Assembly: GCA_045541375.1 (NCBI GenBank) | Contig: JAZQJB010000091.1 | Coordinates: 1 to 10,423 of the forward strand | DNA: 10,423 nt | Direction: 5' to 3' | DNA from: CAG-390 sp045541375 | GTDB lineage: Bacteria; Bacillota; Clostridia; Oscillospirales; CAG-272 | Shown here: one piece after another, positions 1 to 6,371 of the stretch | How positions within the stretch are numbered: the first letter of the stretch is position 1 | Layout of the letters: each line of letters starts with the position of its first letter | Position numbers and translations under genes: made by a program | The notes under the pieces: model-generated | What the model saw: the letters and a program-made list of their open reading frames with translations, nothing else | Told to the model about the DNA's origin: nothing | Database searches by the model: none

Positions 1-1
1 A

Positions 2-292
2 GTTCTCAACGGCGACAAGTATGAGAACGGCGAGAAGGGCGCAGCAGCTACTACCGCAGCACCCGAGACTCAGGCACCCGAGACTCAGGCTCCCGAGACT
101 CAGGCTCCCGAGACCCAGGCTCCCGAGACCCAGGCTCCCGAGACCCAGGCTCCCGAAACTCAGGCTCCCGAGACCCAGGCTCCCGAGACCAATAAGCCCG
201 AAGAAAAGAAGGGCTGCGGCGGATTCATCGCTGGCGGCGTTGCTATCATCGCTATCCTCGGCACTGCCCTCATCATCAAGAAGGAAGACTAA
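2..292 (+). CDS. C-terminal end of a surface protein with APETQ repeats and a membrane tail (5' end outside window)
   Basis: This is the last 96 codons of a gene that begins before the window; the frame is open from base 2 to the TAA at 290-292. What is visible is a short lead ending in an Ala/Thr-rich stretch, nine tandem APETQ-type pentapeptides (about visible residues 20-64), a charged NKPEEKK linker, then GCGG, a hydrophobic segment of about 19 residues (FIAGGVAIIAILGTALII) and a final KKED. A Pro/Thr/Glu-rich spacer followed by a C-terminal hydrophobic segment and basic residues is the usual layout of a protein held in the cytoplasmic membrane by its C-terminus with its N-terminal part outside. 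No LPXTG sortase signal is present. The function of the missing N-terminal part cannot be judged. A longer open frame overlaps this gene but is Arg/Pro-rich repeat shadow and is not coding. A strong terminator follows immediately. Confidence 0.85.
   Translation, partial: VLNGDKYENGEKGAAATTAAPETQAPETQAPETQAPETQAPETQAPETQAPETQAPETQAPETNKPEEKKGCGGFIAGGVAIIAILGTALIIKKED
59..193 (+). repeat. Nine tandem 15-bp repeats encoding APETQ
   Basis: The unit GCNCCCGAGACYCAG occurs nine times without a gap (59, 74, 89, 104, 119, 134, 149, 164, 179). Copies differ only by silent changes (GCA/GCT, GAG/GAA, ACT/ACC), except the last, which reads APETN. In-frame 15-bp units of this kind change copy number easily by slippage, so the spacer length probably varies between strains. 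The repeats code for the stalk-like region before the membrane tail. Confidence 0.95.
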
Positions 293-304
293 TTCCCGAT
301 ACAT

Positions 305-335
305 AAAAACCTCTCGCTTCGGCGAGAGGTTTTTT
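305..335 (+). terminator. Rho-independent terminator after the surface protein gene
   Basis: Perfect inverted repeat CCTCTCGC / GCGAGAGG (310-317 and 322-329) around a TTCG tetraloop, flanked by an A run (305-309) and a T run (330-335). It lies 12 bases after the stop codon. The A and T runs make it potentially bidirectional, so it could also end transcripts coming from the minus-strand integrase fragment. Confidence 0.93.
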
Positions 336-444
336 ATTATTTCCGATTCTTCTTGGCATTCTGTGAGAAATATGATAATATATACATATAATATAATGGT
401 AAGTTGTTACGACTTTTATTGTGCCCGAAAACTCGCAAAATTGC
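336..444. other. AT-rich gap between terminator and integrase fragment
   Basis: No convincing gene is seen. The stretch is AT-rich, with alternating TA runs around 371-397, including two TATAAT-like hexamers (387-392, 392-397) without a well-placed -35 box. Because it lies just past the 3' end of a Tn916-type integrase remnant, it may contain the old end of the mobile element, as int in that family sits near an element end and points outward. No att core can be identified from this sequence alone. Confidence 0.35.
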
Positions 445-705
445 TTAATTATACTCAATTATGCCGAGTTTCGCCGCGTCTTCATATCCAACGTGAGTAT
501 ATGTGTTTAGCGTAATACTAATATTGCTATGTCCCATAATGTACTGTAAGACTACAGGGTTCATACCTGCTTTAGCCATGTTGGAACAGAATGTATGCCG
601 ACACACATGAGGAGTGACTTTTATTGTTTCGTCGCTGTAAATGCCGTTATACTTTTTACAAATACGTTCAAGAACTTTTTGCCAATGATAAGCGACCATA
701 CTCAA
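445..705 (-). pseudogene. Truncated tyrosine recombinase (Tn916-type integrase), C-terminal catalytic part only
   Basis: This is the C-terminal end of a phage/transposon integrase of the tyrosine recombinase family, which cuts and rejoins DNA through a tyrosine-DNA bond. About 86 residues remain. Counted from the TTG at 705, they include the box H33-x-x-R36 within TPHVCRHTF, the MGHSNI box with H59, and the nucleophile Y69 in NTYTHV. The closest recognisable relatives are the integrases of Tn916-like elements in Firmicutes. The family is usually about 350-400 residues, so the DNA-binding domains and the first catalytic Arg and Lys are missing. Upstream the frame stays open only to a stop at 769-771, and the residues read there (before about 706) do not look like integrase, so the break is near 706-712. 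The frame has no full-length start and cannot make an active recombinase. It reads towards the surface-protein terminator. Confidence 0.85.
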
Positions 706-823
706 TTTGGCTGATAATACAGCAAACGAGGACGATCGACAGCTTAGGGATGAAGTAGCAAAAATTAATTACATAATCTTTGGTGATGACTATCCTCCAT
801 CTGATCATCATGCAGAGCATTGA
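701..823 (+). pseudogene. 3' tail of an unidentified reading frame (about 37 residues)
   Basis: A plus-strand frame ending with TGA at 821-823 reads DNTANEDDRQLRDEVAKINY followed by IIFGDDYPPSDHHAEH. Its composition, with a charged amphipathic helix and then an acidic/His tail, looks like a genuine protein end rather than random translation. There is no start codon between the upstream in-frame stop (689-691) and 713, so the gene is cut at its 5' side. The cut coincides with the point where the minus-strand integrase stops making sense (about 700-712), which suggests a deletion or recombination junction between two parts of a decayed mobile element. I do not recognise the family. Confidence 0.4.
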
Positions 824-839
824 TTTGTGAGTTTACTTA

Positions 840-868
840 TAGACAAATCCGCATTTTTGTGTTATAAT
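840..868 (+). promoter_or_regulatory. Strong promoter for the two-component genes
   Basis: TAGACA (840-845), a 17-base spacer and a perfect TATAAT (863-868), with an extended -10 TG at 860-861. Transcription should start near 875, about 25 bases before the regulator ATG. This placement rules out the GTG at 827 as the start codon, because it lies upstream of the promoter. No paired LytTR half-sites are evident next to it. Confidence 0.8.
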
Positions 869-886
869 ATATTTATCGAATCAAAT

Positions 887-892
887 GGGAGG
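887..892 (+). promoter_or_regulatory. Ribosome binding site fixing the response regulator start
   Basis: GGGAGG lies 6 bases before the ATG at 899 and just downstream of the predicted transcription start. This is what selects ATG 899 rather than the upstream in-frame GTG at 827. Confidence 0.8.
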
Positions 893-898
893 CGGCGT

Positions 899-1657
899 AT
901 GGCAATTTCGGAATGGAGCATCCGCAGAACTAATATAGGTCAGAGCGAGGTCAAAGTTGTTCTTTGCGACGATGATGCGGAATTTTTGAATATTTTCCGT
1001 GGCGAGATCATAGAGGCTTTTAAAAAACTGAATCTGAAGGCGGAGCTGACGACCTTCAACAGTGCCGAATATATTCCCGACGGTATGTTTGCATCCTGTG
1101 ATATGGTGTTTCTCGACATCGACTTTGAGGGCGAGGATTACAACGGCATTGACATCGCGCGCCGTCTGCGCGCAGTCAATAAGAAAGCTGTGCTTTTCTT
1201 TGTGACGAACTTTATCGACTACGCCCCCGCAGGCTACGAGGTTCAGGCGTTCAGGTACATACTCAAGCGTGACCGTAATGACGTGCTTGAGCGCTACATC
1301 CTGCAGGCGATCGAGCAAATGGCGGAAAACCGAGAGATTTTCAGCATATCCGACGGCGATTCTGTCATAGAATTTCCGATTGATGACGTTTCATATATGG
1401 AAGTCACCGATCACGAGGTTCTCGTTCACAGAAAAGAAGGTACGCATTCTCTCAACGCCTCGCTTTCGAGCCTTGAAGAGCAGCTTGAAAAGTGTGGATT
1501 CTTGCGAATTCACAACAGCTACCTCGTGAATATGCGCTATATCGGGAAATACCGCAGTCGCGAGTGCATCCTGACCGACGGCACCGTTCTGTCTGCAAGC
1601 GCACGCAATTATTCCGCGCAAAAGCAAAAATATATGCTGTGGAAGGGATTCAGATAA
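899..1657 (+). CDS. LytTR-family response regulator (AgrA-like)
   Basis: A transcription factor of the AgrA/ComE class, 252 residues. It is phosphorylated by a partner kinase and binds direct-repeat DNA sites. The receiver domain spans about residues 18-140: the acidic pocket D24-D25-D26 after the first strand (VKVVLCDDD), the predicted phospho-acceptor D73 in the MVFLDIDF strand, a conserved VTNF threonine, and a Lys in FRYILKRD. The LytTR DNA-binding domain covers about 150-250 and shows the family hallmark FLRIHNSYLVNMRYI. The 17 residues before the receiver domain are slightly longer than usual. The start follows a GGGAGG ribosome site. The stop overlaps the kinase start by one base (TAATG), so the two are translationally coupled and are very likely cognate partners. 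A paired repeat resembling a LytTR operator upstream of the permease genes is the likely target. Confidence 0.93.
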   Translation: MAISEWSIRRTNIGQSEVKVVLCDDDAEFLNIFRGEIIEAFKKLNLKAELTTFNSAEYIPDGMFASCDMVFLDIDFEGEDYNGIDIARRLRAVNKKAVLFFVTNFIDYAPAGYEVQAFRYILKRDRNDVLERYILQAIEQMAENREIFSISDGDSVIEFPIDDVSYMEVTDHEVLVHRKEGTHSLNASLSSLEEQLEKCGFLRIHNSYLVNMRYIGKYRSRECILTDGTVLSASARNYSAQKQKYMLWKGFR

Positions 1658-2733
1658 TGCAATTTGTTTTTGTTCCCATCTTTACGGCTTTGCAGATATG
1701 TTTTATCTGGCTGCTTTTCTCCTCGTTTCTTGAACCCAAGCAATGGGGGAGTGATAACGTATTCTGGCACGTGCTCGCCTGGCTTATAACGGCGATCTTC
1801 GGCTTGTTTGACCTCCCCGGAATTTACGGTTACATAGTATACATCTTGATGTCTGTCATTCTTCTTATTGTCGTATACGGCGAGAACGGTGAAAACGGCG
1901 AAAGCAGCGTGCGTAGCCTCGGATTGCTTGCTGCCGCGTTTGTCATTCCCTTTATCATCGACAGCGCGTTTCTGCATTTCGCCGCAAATATCAAGGGGAT
2001 CGCGTATTTCCTGATCCTTGGGGCGGGAAAGGTGCTTCCGATCGTGCTGGCTTGGATTCTTCGAAAGCTCAGATTCACCGGCATCGGACATAGGGAAGCC
2101 GACAGCGAGGCGTTGCTGCTCAAGCAACACATGGAGTTGCAAAAAGAAAGCATGAACGCGCTCGAGCAGAACTACCGTATGCAAAGAAAGAGTACGCACG
2201 AATTTGAGCATCACCTGCAGGTGCTTGGCGACCTTTTGAAGCAAGATGAGACCGCTGCGGCTTGCGATTATCTTGACAAGCTCAAAAAGAACCGCTCGAT
2301 GCACGTTATGGGCGTCAATTCGCGCCATCCCGTGGTGGACGTTATTCTCAACCAGAAATATCAGATGGCGAGGGAAAACAACATCAAGGTGCAGATTCAG
2401 GTGAACGATCTTTCGGAGATTGATATACCTTCCGATTCACTTGTCGTGGTGCTTACCAACCTTTGGGATAACGCCATCGAGGCTTGCCGACGCATCGATG
2501 GCTACCGCGAGATCTTTTGCAGCATCCTTTACGATGAAGGGCTCTATATTTCGATACGTAACACCTCAAATCCCGTCCGCATCGAAAACGGCAAGATAGC
2601 CACCTCAAAGCAGGATTCTCTCAGCCACGGCTTTGGTCTGATGAGTGTGTGCTACACCCTCGACGGCCTCGGCGCGGAATATTCTTTTGATTATAGCGAA
2701 GGCTGGTTCAGCTTCGTCGCGGAAATTGAATAA
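1657..2733 (+). CDS. AgrC-like (HPK10-type) sensor histidine kinase
   Basis: A membrane kinase of 358 residues that should phosphorylate the regulator encoded just upstream. The N-terminal ~140 residues contain five or six hydrophobic segments (about 1-22, 32-50, 54-74, 86-106, 115-136), the polytopic sensor layout of AgrC/ComD-type kinases. A coiled-coil-like stretch (about 150-178) leads to the phospho-acceptor region RKSTHEFEHH, where H181 is the likely phosphorylated residue. The ATPase domain has an N box LTNLWDNAIEAC (N268, N272) and a G box SHGFGLMSV (323-331). This order and the short form fit the HPK10 class. The start is the ATG in TAATG, preceded by GGAAGGG (1641-1647); a longer upstream extension in the same frame would lie inside the regulator gene and is rejected. 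Members of the class usually sense secreted peptides, but no peptide or AgrB-like processing gene is seen here, so the signal is unknown. A terminator follows directly. Confidence 0.92.
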   Translation: MQFVFVPIFTALQICFIWLLFSSFLEPKQWGSDNVFWHVLAWLITAIFGLFDLPGIYGYIVYILMSVILLIVVYGENGENGESSVRSLGLLAAAFVIPFIIDSAFLHFAANIKGIAYFLILGAGKVLPIVLAWILRKLRFTGIGHREADSEALLLKQHMELQKESMNALEQNYRMQRKSTHEFEHHLQVLGDLLKQDETAAACDYLDKLKKNRSMHVMGVNSRHPVVDVILNQKYQMARENNIKVQIQVNDLSEIDIPSDSLVVVLTNLWDNAIEACRRIDGYREIFCSILYDEGLYISIRNTSNPVRIENGKIATSKQDSLSHGFGLMSVCYTLDGLGAEYSFDYSEGWFSFVAEIE

Positions 2734-2739
2734 TGACAA

Positions 2740-2775
2740 AAACAGTGGGAAACTTCGATTTCTCACTGTTTTTTT
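2740..2775 (+). terminator. Rho-independent terminator after the kinase gene
   Basis: A 13-bp stem (2740-2752 with 2759-2771, one G-T wobble) around the loop CTTCGA, ending in a T run to 2775. It begins 6 bases after the kinase stop. It separates the two-component transcript from the permease operon, which therefore needs its own promoter. Confidence 0.92.
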
Positions 2776-2779
2776 GCCC

Positions 2780-2816
2780 AAAATGATGCAGTTACGCTGA
2801 AAATGTTGCAGTTACG
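2780..2816 (+). promoter_or_regulatory. Twin direct repeat, probable LytTR regulator binding site
   Basis: Two 17-base copies of AAAATGWTGCAGTTACG (2780-2796 and 2800-2816) differ at only one base and sit exactly 20 bases apart, about two helical turns. The half-sites GCAGTTACG (2788-2796, 2808-2816) match the published LytTR consensus [TA][AC][CA]GTTN[AG][TG] at 7 of 9 positions each, including the invariant GTT. The 11-base spacer is close to the usual 12-13. The downstream copy ends 8 bases before the -35 box, where AgrA/ComE-type activators bind. With a LytTR regulator encoded just upstream, the match is persuasive, but binding is inferred. Confidence 0.75.
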
Positions 2817-2824
2817 ATAAAGTA

Positions 2825-2853
2825 TTGAAATTTTTTACTTTGTGTGATATAGT
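2825..2853 (+). promoter_or_regulatory. Promoter of the permease operon
   Basis: TTGAAA (2825-2830), a 17-base spacer and TATAGT (2848-2853), with an extended -10 TG at 2845-2846. Transcription would start near 2860, giving a leader of about 18 bases before the permease ATG, with GAGGT (2866-2870) as ribosome site. The twin repeat lies immediately upstream, so the promoter is likely activated by the LytTR regulator. Confidence 0.75.
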
Positions 2854-2877
2854 ATATATGAAAGCGAGGTTGATACA

Positions 2878-5133
2878 ATGAAAAATTTACGGCATTTATT
2901 CAGACAACCCCTAAAGACCGTCACGGGGATCATACTGGTCACGCTGGCGGTTTCCATACTATGCGTCAGCGTCGGCCAGGCTTTTGCGGTGCGGATGACA
3001 CAGCAAAAGATGAACCATGAGTTCACAACCGTCGCAATGCTCACAAACACCTATACCGTACCCGAGGACGTGCTTTCCTGGCTTAATAAAACGGCAGAGG
3101 AGCACCCCGACGTTATAAAGATGATATCAGAGCAGGGATTCCTCTCCTCATATATCCCGGGGATGAAGACCTTGAATTATTCGGACCCCGAGGACGGAGT
3201 TTTTTACAATAGCGGCACCACCGGCCCCTCGACCGTGCGCCCGTGGCCCCACGGCAGGCCCTATTGTTGCGCTATGTTCGTTATCACCATTGACAGCGTC
3301 GGCGGTGCTGTGGAAAAAGCAAGAACCTATACCACAAGCGAGGATCTGACGCTTGAGGATTTTGCAACCTACGAAGAATACAGAAAATGGTATGATGAAA
3401 ATCACAAAACCTCTAAGCTGACTTATGCCTACACCGTTGAGATCGTCGGTACGGTAAACGAGGTGATCTCGCTCGAGGAGGGCTTCGAGGATCCGACCGG
3501 CAGAACCATCAAGCTCACTTTTTCCTCGCCCACACCGCGAAATAATGATATGACCGCCATTTCCAAATTGAAGAAGGGCGAGCAATACATCGTTTACGGT
3601 ATGGATTACCGCGACAAGGATTGGCAGCTTCGCAGTCAGCTTAAGACCGGCGAGTCCGAATGTACCGTCGAGAGGTATGGATTGATAACGCACGTCACGG
3701 CAGAGATAGATAAATTTGATCTGTCGAAAATTCATATTATGACGGACGCGGATAAGGTTGAATACGAGAAAAAATATCGCGCTTCGGGTGAAGTCCACCT
3801 TGTGAACGGCAAGGTCGTGCTCCCGTATGCACGGGTCGATATGGATGACGGAAGCAAGGTGTATCTGTCACAGAGCCAATATAAGATCATCAACACGGTC
3901 ACCTTGACTCTCGGCAATCCGATCAGCCAGGTGAATTATGAATTTATCCGCGATCGCGAGGGCGGTCCGGTGAAAGAGGTGCGGTACATCACGGAGTATA
4001 CGTATTTTGATGGAGAGGACTACGTTGCTTGCACCGCAGATGAATATACCGAGATCTACAAGATCCCCACGTTCGCCCTCCTTGAAGGCTCCGCAGAGGA
4101 ATTTTTGAATTCCTCGGCGGGGGCCGAATGGAAGGCGGCGCTCGAGAGGGACAAGATTAACAACAACTGCTTCCTCACCATCGGCGTCGACCACCTCGGA
4201 TATCTGATCGACTTTGTTCGCGGCGATTCGGTGATAACATCGGGCAGATCCTTCACGTCCGCGGAGCTTGAGGATGGCAGCCGCGTTTGCATAATGCACG
4301 AGGCTCTTGCCGCCGAAAACGGACTTGAGGTCGGCGACAAGGTTACGATGAACTTTTATCATGACGACAACGTCATTCCGTATGATAAGAAGACCACGGG
4401 CTGGGGCGATTATCTTGCTCCGAATGCCGGCTTCTACTATAAAACGACTCCCTTTACCGAGACGGAGGAATATACCATCGTCGGATTTTGGCGCGGCGAG
4501 CTGCTCTGGCCCGACGTAAGCGAAAATGAATACTCATTCTCGCCCAATACGATCTTTATTCCGAAGGGCTCGAGTGAAACCGAGCTCGATCGCAACGAAA
4601 GCATCCTCTATATGACTCCCGTCGTTCACAACGGCAAGCTCGAGGAGTTCCGCCGTCTGGCTGAAGAGGACGGATTCAACGACCGCTTTCACTATTTCGA
4701 CCGCGGCTACTCGCTCATTATGAAAAACTTCTTCAATTATGAAAATATGGCAGTTCAGGTGCTCGCTATCGGATGCACGATATATGCGGTCATCATCTTG
4801 ATGTTCTTGATGCTTTATCCCGGATCGTATTCAAAGTCGGTAAGAACTATGGAATCACTTGGAGTGTCATACCCGAAGAGAGTTTGCTTTATTATCACCG
4901 CCTCAATGTCGATTATCACGCTGTCGACTGTCTTCGGAAGCTTCTTGGGCACGCTTTTGTGGAGATTTGCCGTGAGTGCGCTCAAGACGTCGGCGGGCGC
5001 CGTGACCGAGCTCTTTATCGAGCCGGGAACCCTCGGCGCCATAGTTATCGCGCAGTTCTTATTTGTGCTGCTGCTTGACGTTCTTGTGTCCCTGTACGTA
5101 GCCACCCCCAAGAAAATGTCGGCAAGGAGGTAA
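2878..5133 (+). CDS. FtsX/MacB-family ABC transporter permease with large extracellular domain
   Basis: A membrane subunit of an ABC system, 751 residues. It has one N-terminal membrane segment (about 14-37), an extracellular region of roughly 580 residues, and a C-terminal FtsX core of three membrane segments (about 624-648, 669-696, 717-740) with a cytosolic loop KSVRTMESLGVSYPKRV between the first two. FtsX-type permeases (MacB, LolCDE, BceB) mostly do mechanical work on the outside of the membrane rather than classical import. The outer part holds a periplasmic-core-like stretch near 442-490 (GRSFTSAELEDGSRVCIM, then GLEVGDKV). It does not carry the GYDESIF module found in the three downstream proteins, so it is the odd partner of the set. 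The start follows GAGGT at 2866-2870. The next gene begins 2 bases after the stop, with its ribosome site AAGGAGG inside the last codons here. The substrate is unknown. Confidence 0.88.
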   Translation: MKNLRHLFRQPLKTVTGIILVTLAVSILCVSVGQAFAVRMTQQKMNHEFTTVAMLTNTYTVPEDVLSWLNKTAEEHPDVIKMISEQGFLSSYIPGMKTLNYSDPEDGVFYNSGTTGPSTVRPWPHGRPYCCAMFVITIDSVGGAVEKARTYTTSEDLTLEDFATYEEYRKWYDENHKTSKLTYAYTVEIVGTVNEVISLEEGFEDPTGRTIKLTFSSPTPRNNDMTAISKLKKGEQYIVYGMDYRDKDWQLRSQLKTGESECTVERYGLITHVTAEIDKFDLSKIHIMTDADKVEYEKKYRASGEVHLVNGKVVLPYARVDMDDGSKVYLSQSQYKIINTVTLTLGNPISQVNYEFIRDREGGPVKEVRYITEYTYFDGEDYVACTADEYTEIYKIPTFALLEGSAEEFLNSSAGAEWKAALERDKINNNCFLTIGVDHLGYLIDFVRGDSVITSGRSFTSAELEDGSRVCIMHEALAAENGLEVGDKVTMNFYHDDNVIPYDKKTTGWGDYLAPNAGFYYKTTPFTETEEYTIVGFWRGELLWPDVSENEYSFSPNTIFIPKGSSETELDRNESILYMTPVVHNGKLEEFRRLAEEDGFNDRFHYFDRGYSLIMKNFFNYENMAVQVLAIGCTIYAVIILMFLMLYPGSYSKSVRTMESLGVSYPKRVCFIITASMSIITLSTVFGSFLGTLLWRFAVSALKTSAGAVTELFIEPGTLGAIVIAQFLFVLLLDVLVSLYVATPKKMSARR

Positions 5134-5135
5134 TC

Positions 5136-6368
5136 ATGATAAAAAAGATCATAAGACGAATAAAAAGACAACCGCTCCCCTGCATTGCCGTCTGCCTGCT
5201 TGCCGCTGTGCTTTCGGTGTCTCTTTGCCATCTTCAGCACTCGCTTGAAGAGGAGCGCCTCAGCTTCGAGCAGACCTGCAATTCGATCCCCGTTCACTTC
5301 AAGATCACCGAGCTTGACGGCAGCAAATTTGAAGGCAAAAACGGGATCGCAAAGTGGGCTATGAACGAATTCCTCTTGAACGACGGGGATTTCAACAAGC
5401 TTTCAAGGGAGCTGTTCGTTCGCGTGGATTACAAGGGCGTAATTCCTGAGGAAGACAAAGAAGCCGTGCCCACCACGCCCTTCAGCGGGATCACGTCTAT
5501 CGGCGCGGCGGAGGAGCTTTCACCCTCGCGCGGCTCAAGAGTTCGCTGGTATGAGGGATACGATGAAAGCATATTTGCCACGAAGGAATTAGTTTGCCTC
5601 GTGCCCGAAGATTTCAAGGGCGGAGACGAAATCGAGGTAACCTTCACGGGAAAAGACAAGCTTGATTTTGTAATTGACGGCAATAAAACAGAGATAAATC
5701 GTAGCTACGTTCAGCACACCGCAAAGTTTACGGTCGTGGGACGCTATACCGACGAGGGCAACGAGACCGTTTATTGCCCCTATAAAACGATGGTGTCGTT
5801 GCTTGATATGATCGAGATCGCGAAGGAGACTTGCGTCAGTTATCTTGGCGCCACGCTTACAAACAGCTTGGATATCGACAAGCTGCGCGAGGCGAGGGCA
5901 AAATGGTTTGCCGAGCCGAATCCCACGGGCGAGCAGACTCCCTGGGAGGGGGAAGAGGCTTATTCCAAATATTATCTCTACGCATTGGATATCGAGGATT
6001 CCCTCCTGCGAACGCTGGAATCCAATATGAAAAACAGCATATTCCTGAATAAATTCGCGTCCGTTATCGTCTTTATTCTTTCTGCGGGCGCGGGCTTCCT
6101 GACGGGATTCCTCATCATTCGCTCAAGAAAGCGAGAGATCACGCTGATGCGCACCGTCGGAGAATCGAATCGCGAGGTCTACTTCAATTTTGCACTTGAG
6201 CAAATGGCGTGCGCCATCGTCGGTATAGCTTTCGGTGGTGCATATAATCTGTGGGATCCGATCGGTCAGCTTTTGATATTCGCTGTTGTTTATTACGTCG
6301 GCCTCAGCGTCGCGCTTGCGATATTCCTGAGCAAGAATCTTCTTGCAACCATCAAGGAGGATGAATAA
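5136..6368 (+). CDS. FtsX-family ABC transporter permease, complete single unit
   Basis: A 410-residue permease with one N-terminal membrane segment (about 13-31), an extracellular domain (about 35-300) and a full FtsX core: membrane segments near 307-329, 353-371 and 377-398, with the cytosolic loop RKREITLMRTVGES (about 331-344). The outer domain carries the motif WYEGYDESIF (138-147) and the cysteines C154 (LVCLVP) and C214 (VYCPY), shared with the two downstream proteins. It is the most divergent of the four module copies: it lacks the EPVKFYD stretch and the NSRLDEFREKMS motif appears as a weak NSLDIDKLREA. The start has a strong AAGGAGGT site that overlaps the preceding stop, and the following gene starts 3 bases after its own stop. 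Length and layout fit a normal FtsX half-permease. Confidence 0.88.
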   Translation: MIKKIIRRIKRQPLPCIAVCLLAAVLSVSLCHLQHSLEEERLSFEQTCNSIPVHFKITELDGSKFEGKNGIAKWAMNEFLLNDGDFNKLSRELFVRVDYKGVIPEEDKEAVPTTPFSGITSIGAAEELSPSRGSRVRWYEGYDESIFATKELVCLVPEDFKGGDEIEVTFTGKDKLDFVIDGNKTEINRSYVQHTAKFTVVGRYTDEGNETVYCPYKTMVSLLDMIEIAKETCVSYLGATLTNSLDIDKLREARAKWFAEPNPTGEQTPWEGEEAYSKYYLYALDIEDSLLRTLESNMKNSIFLNKFASVIVFILSAGAGFLTGFLIIRSRKREITLMRTVGESNREVYFNFALEQMACAIVGIAFGGAYNLWDPIGQLLIFAVVYYVGLSVALAIFLSKNLLATIKEDE

Positions 6369-6371
6369 GCA

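Noticed and set aside
59..193. CRISPR-like array
   Set aside because: The 15-base units are contiguous with no spacers and are in frame with a coding sequence.
371..397. TATAAT-like hexamers suggesting a promoter
   Set aside because: The region is a run of alternating T and A, the -35 candidate TTGGCA (353-358) has poor spacing, and no intact gene follows on the plus strand.
21..515. Plus-strand frame of 164 residues, Arg/Pro/Leu-rich
   Set aside because: It is the shifted frame of the APETQ repeats, runs through the terminator, and has no protein-like composition after it. The true frame is the one ending at 292.
824..845. Possible LytTR half-site TGAGTTTAC upstream of the regulator promoter (autoregulation)
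   Set aside because: Only one weak half-site is present, with no partner at about 20-21 bases, unlike the clear twin repeat before the permease operon.
827..898. Upstream GTG start giving the response regulator 24 extra residues
   Set aside because: The GTG lies upstream of the -35 box of the only good promoter and has no ribosome site; ATG 899 has GGGAGG at proper spacing.
1492..1656. N-terminal extension of the kinase in the same frame
   Set aside because: It overlaps the LytTR domain of the regulator in another frame; the TAATG overlap and hydrophobic start at 1657 fit the family.
1609..2328. 239-residue minus-strand frame
   Set aside because: It is antisense to the kinase, with no recognisable motif and no ribosome site; the plus strand shows H, N and G boxes.
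3148..3798. 216-residue minus-strand frame
   Set aside because: It is antisense to the outer domain of the first permease; no family features.
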